Below are positions 31,774 to 35,583 of a stretch of 35,583 nt of DNA, piece after piece. The stretch comes from Clostridia bacterium (GTDB lineage Bacteria; Bacillota; Clostridia; Christensenellales; CAG-138), in contig JAFQXA010000034.1 in the NCBI GenBank assembly GCA_017407205.1, positions 1-35,583 on the forward strand, written 5' to 3'. The notes beneath the pieces were generated by a model that saw only the letters and a program-made list of their open reading frames with translations, made no database searches and was not told where the DNA came from. Made by a program: the position numbers and the translations under genes. Each line of letters starts with the position of its first letter. Position 1 is the first letter of the stretch.

Positions 31774-32187
31774 TCAGTTGCCAAGATAGCTCTGCAAAAT
31801 CATGACAGCTGCCACCTTATCAACAACTTTACGTTTTTCACGCCAATCAAGCTCTGCTTCATCAAGTGCACGCTCTGCTGCAACAGTAGTAAGGCGTTCA
31901 TCCCAAAAAGCATATTCGCCATCCCACTTTTCCAATACAACTCCTGCAAACTCTTTTACTTTTTCGGCCTGAAAGCCATAACTGCCATCCATGTTTCTCG
32001 GCATACCGAAAAGCAATTTTACAGGTTCCTTGTATCGCCGTGCTATACTCAAAAGATAATCGGCATCTTTTTGAACATCGTCAGAGCGCGTATAAGTTTC
32101 GAGACCTTGTGCCGTAATACCCAAAGGGTCACTCACCGCAACACCTATTCGCCTGTCACCGACATCAAATGCTATAATACGTTTCAT
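31774..32187 (-). CDS. ruvX: Holliday junction resolvase-like / pre-16S rRNA nuclease YqgF (RuvX)
   Basis: 137 residues, RNase H fold. First strand IAFDVGDRRIGVAVSD contains the catalytic Asp; LLFGMPRNMDGS and the ERLTTVAA motif with the acidic and Thr residues follow; the C-terminus is DKVAAVMILQSYL. In E. coli the homologue processes the 5' end of 16S rRNA. It starts eight bases after ireB. Confidence 0.94.
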   Translation of the reverse strand: MKRIIAFDVGDRRIGVAVSDPLGITAQGLETYTRSDDVQKDADYLLSIARRYKEPVKLLFGMPRNMDGSYGFQAEKVKEFAGVVLEKWDGEYAFWDERLTTVAAERALDEAELDWREKRKVVDKVAAVMILQSYLGN

Positions 32188-32195
32188 TTAAAAAA

Positions 32196-32480
32196 TTACT
32201 CCGCAAAATTATTTATTGCCTGATTTGCCTTATCATGCTCTATGACATAATAACGTACAAGCTCTTCCAAAAGCTCATCTCTTTCAAGTTTGCAAATCGA
32301 ATGTCTTGCATTTTTATAGCTTGTAATATATGTGGGATCTCCTGAAATCAAATACCCGACAATCTGGTTTATAGGATCGTATCCCTTTTCCTTCATAGCA
32401 TAGAAAACCTTCATCAAAATTTCGTTGGCGGTTTCTTTCTCTCTCGGAACTTTGAATTGCATTGTTTCGTTAAAATCCAT
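32196..32480 (-). CDS. IreB family regulatory phosphoprotein (UPF0297)
   Basis: 94 residues from the chosen start. IreB in Enterococcus is a substrate of the Ser/Thr kinase IreK and lowers cephalosporin resistance. The conserved NETMQF(K) start carries the phosphorylatable Thr, followed by [21 protein letters not shown] and [18 protein letters not shown] (32490-32495) directly abuts an ATG at 32487-32489, which is too close to use, but lies nine bases from the ATG at 32478-32480. I therefore prefer the latter. Confidence 0.92.
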   Translation of the reverse strand: MDFNETMQFKVPREKETANEILMKVFYAMKEKGYDPINQIVGYLISGDPTYITSYKNARHSICKLERDELLEELVRYYVIEHDKANQAINNFAE

Positions 32481-32519
32481 ATCGCTCATCCTCCTGTTTT
32501 ATCTTATACACCTTATTTA

Positions 32520-33893
32520 TCAAGATGCTACTATTCTCTGCAAGGCAGCAATATCGCGTGAATTAACCTTGCCATCCTCTGTAACATCGGCTGTCAAAAA
32601 CTCAATTGTTCCTGCAAGCGGTGCCTCACCGACTATATACCTTTGAAGTTGAGCAAGGTCTCTTGAATTTATTTTTCCGTCACCGTTCAAATCACCGATA
32701 TTGGCTTGTTCTTCCTCTTCATCCTTGACTGTCTGAACATTCAAGTCACGCCATGCAGAAGAAGCAAACGAAGTTTTATTCTTCTCATAACAATATATAG
32801 TCAAATTGGGTGATGCGTCATAAAAAACATTTTTTCCAAGTTCGGGAGCCTCACCCTTAAACATTAAGCTGTCAACTTGGCAGCTTACAAAAGCGAAATC
32901 CGCTATCTCCTCAAGAGTTTCGGGCATTGTGATGCCTTCTATATTTTTGAACGAATAAAACGCGTACTTTGCAATTTTTTGAACTCCATCGGGTAATGTT
33001 ATTTCCTCTGCTTTTGCCTGCGGACAAGCATAGAATGTTTTTCCGTTTTTTGAAAGCAACATGCCGTCTTTTGCGGAATACATCGTATTCATAGCTGATA
33101 CAGAAAACTCCGTCAATGCGTTACAGCCTGTAAATACCAGATCACCAATAAACACAAGAGCTGCACCGATATGAACCTTTTTAAGTGACGAACAATTTGC
33201 AAACGCGGATGCACCAAGGTAAAACACCTTCTCAGGTACAGTTATGTTCTCAAGCTTTGTGCAGTAAGAAAACGCAGACTCGCCTATGTCTGTAACAGTT
33301 GACGGTATTTGCATCTCGGTAAGTGACGAGCAGTTAGCAAACGCAAACGAAGGTATGTTTGAAAGCTTACTGCTAAGCTTTATGGAGGTCATTTTTGCAC
33401 AATCAAAAAATGAATACTGTGCAATGGTCTTTATAGTATCCGGCATTACAAAATCCCCTGTCATCTGTGCAGGGCATTTTATGATGGTTGTATATGACTT
33501 ATCGGACAAAATGCCAGCCATCGAGGCATAATACTCGTTATTTTCATCAACATTTATCTTTTGAAGGCTTGGACAATTCATGAAGGCCATCTGCCCTATC
33601 TGAACTATATTACTGCCTATATTTACCTCTGTTATGTTAACGCAATCCCAAAAAGCATACGTGCTTATTTGTGTGACTTTCTTTTTTCCGATTTTATCGG
33701 GGACAGTAACAACACCGCTTGCTGTTGTATCCGTCATTTCTATTCTGATTGTTCCGTCATCATTCTCGACATAGGAAAAAATTCCTTCCTTGCCCGATTT
33801 CTTTGTATCAACAGTTACCTGTGCAAAAGCCACAGCTGAAAATGCAACAAAAAGCATTGCTGTCACAATCAAACACGAAATAATTCGTTTCAT
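32520..33893 (-). CDS. Secreted BspA-type leucine-rich repeat protein with C-terminal dockerin
   Basis: 457 residues from the ATG at 33893; the frame is open 38 codons further up, but a clean signal peptide starts here (KRIISCLIVTAMLFVAFSAV-AFA). The middle consists of LRR_5/BspA repeats with the pattern 'I-xx-yAF-x-C-x-x-L-x-x-I-x-I/V' (for example IGESAFSYCTKLENITVPE, LGASAFANCSSLKKVHIG). Residues about 399-457 form a type I dockerin with two calcium-loop repeats: DLNGDGKINSRDLAQLQRY and DVTEDGKVNSRDIAALQRI. The dockerin should bind a cohesin on a scaffoldin or the cell surface, so this protein is probably displayed in a cellulosome-like complex. It has its own promoter. Confidence 0.9.
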   Translation of the reverse strand: MKRIISCLIVTAMLFVAFSAVAFAQVTVDTKKSGKEGIFSYVENDDGTIRIEMTDTTASGVVTVPDKIGKKKVTQISTYAFWDCVNITEVNIGSNIVQIGQMAFMNCPSLQKINVDENNEYYASMAGILSDKSYTTIIKCPAQMTGDFVMPDTIKTIAQYSFFDCAKMTSIKLSSKLSNIPSFAFANCSSLTEMQIPSTVTDIGESAFSYCTKLENITVPEKVFYLGASAFANCSSLKKVHIGAALVFIGDLVFTGCNALTEFSVSAMNTMYSAKDGMLLSKNGKTFYACPQAKAEEITLPDGVQKIAKYAFYSFKNIEGITMPETLEEIADFAFVSCQVDSLMFKGEAPELGKNVFYDASPNLTIYCYEKNKTSFASSAWRDLNVQTVKDEEEEQANIGDLNGDGKINSRDLAQLQRYIVGEAPLAGTIEFLTADVTEDGKVNSRDIAALQRIVAS

Positions 33894-33930
33894 TAAAATA
33901 CCATCTCCGTTAACTTTATCAGTACCATAT

Positions 33931-33959
33931 ATCATAATATTTATCGGCTTAAGTGTCAA
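33931..33959 (-). promoter_or_regulatory. Promoter of the LRR-dockerin gene
   Basis: Minus-strand TTGACA (33954-33959), 17-bp spacer, TATGAT (33931-33936); transcription would start about 30 bases before the chosen ATG. Confidence 0.85.
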
Positions 33960-34060
33960 ACGGCAATATAAGATTTTTCCAATAATATCACAGGCTAAAG
34001 ATATCAAAAATGTGAAAAACTAATTTCAGAAAATTTCGACACCGAAAGGAGTGACTTTTG

Positions 34061-34207
34061 ATGAAAGGTATTTCGTTTATGCTCGGAATGCTCACAGGCA
34101 TAGCTGTCAGCACAGCAGCCGTTACATCATGCTACCCCGATATTTCAAGACGCATGATGCGTGACGGAAAGCGAGCTTTTATGATGGGTAAGAAGTTTTT
34201 CTGCTAA
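34061..34207 (+). CDS. Small 48-residue membrane-associated protein
   Basis: Plus-strand ORF with a good ribosome binding site (AAAGGAG, nine bases before ATG) and its own downstream terminator. It begins KGISFMLGMLTGIAVSTAA, a hydrophobic Gly/Met-rich helix, then a Cys (TSCYPD), then a basic amphipathic tail SRRMMRDGKRAFMMGKKFFC. Short proteins with a GMLTG-like helix and basic tail occur in Clostridia (YtxH-like small proteins), but I cannot assign a family. The VTSC could resemble a lipobox but lacks the usual context. Confidence 0.65.
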   Translation: MKGISFMLGMLTGIAVSTAAVTSCYPDISRRMMRDGKRAFMMGKKFFC

Positions 34208-34231
34208 ACTTATCCTTATTGCCAATTTTTC

Positions 34232-34264
34232 AAAATGCGGTCTGCACCTGTTTGCAGACCCATT

Positions 34265-34266
<2 letters not shown>
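34232..34266. terminator. Bidirectional terminator between the small gene and mnmA
   Basis: Outer arms AAAATG and CATTTT, inner arms GGTCTGC and GCAGACC, loop of eight; followed by ATTTTT on plus and by a U-rich run on minus. The mnmA stop codon lies inside it. Confidence 0.9.

Positions 34267-35583
<1,317 letters not shown>

Overview
The window looks like chromosome from an anaerobic, low-to-moderate GC Firmicute of class Clostridia, most likely an Oscillospiraceae/Ruminococcaceae-type gut bacterium. This rests on gene content and order (murB-whiA-dnaE, yicC-gmk-rpoZ-coaBC-priA, ireB-ruvX-DUF1292, rpsB-tsf, smpB-ssrA), strong AGGAGG-type ribosome binding sites, and a secreted leucine-rich-repeat protein ending in a type I dockerin, a hallmark of cellulosome-like systems. 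Nearly everything is on the minus strand. The plus-strand genes are birA and a 48-residue peptide gene.

Left part (1-18 kb), read right to left: an amidohydrolase, an M20 peptidase and alanine racemase are tightly coupled. Then come yicC, gmk, rpoZ, coaBC, priA and tmk, then a membrane-anchored solute-binding-like protein whose TTG start lies in the U-tract of a terminator, then murB, whiA, dnaE and rlmD. The usual neighbours remA (between yicC and gmk) and rapZ/yvcK (between murB and whiA) are missing. Past rlmD lie an array of short hairpins with unrelated stems joined by a constant ATATCGA heptamer, a small membrane protein, and a frameshifted small membrane-protein gene.

Middle part (18-25 kb): a complete oligopeptide/dipeptide ABC importer. 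oppA comes first, then an intrinsic attenuator, oppB, oppC, and one gene carrying both ATPase domains fused, followed by a small membrane protein.

Accessory part (25-28 kb): a solitary DUF262 + HNH nuclease-like gene (GmrSD/type IV restriction-like) with its own promoter and a five-codon leader ORF, an unrecognised membrane protein, and a non-coding stretch beside tRNA-Ser(CGA). There the last 16 nt of the tRNA, its terminator and further flank are duplicated around a 107-nt foldable spacer, and part of the tRNA D-arm is copied into the tRNA leader. This looks like a scar of repeated rearrangement or integration.

Right part (28-35.6 kb): birA, tmRNA with smpB, tsf and rpsB (strong promoter overlapping the preceding terminator, foldable leader), the ireB-ruvX-DUF1292 operon, the LRR-dockerin protein, a small plus-strand peptide gene, mnmA, and the C-terminal end of an RsmF-like rRNA methyltransferase cut by the window edge.

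The best candidates for undescribed biology are the ATATCGA-linked hairpin array that has grown into the 3' end of rlmD, and the duplicated tRNA-Ser tail region with its own hairpins. All identifications come from reading the sequence; no searches were run.
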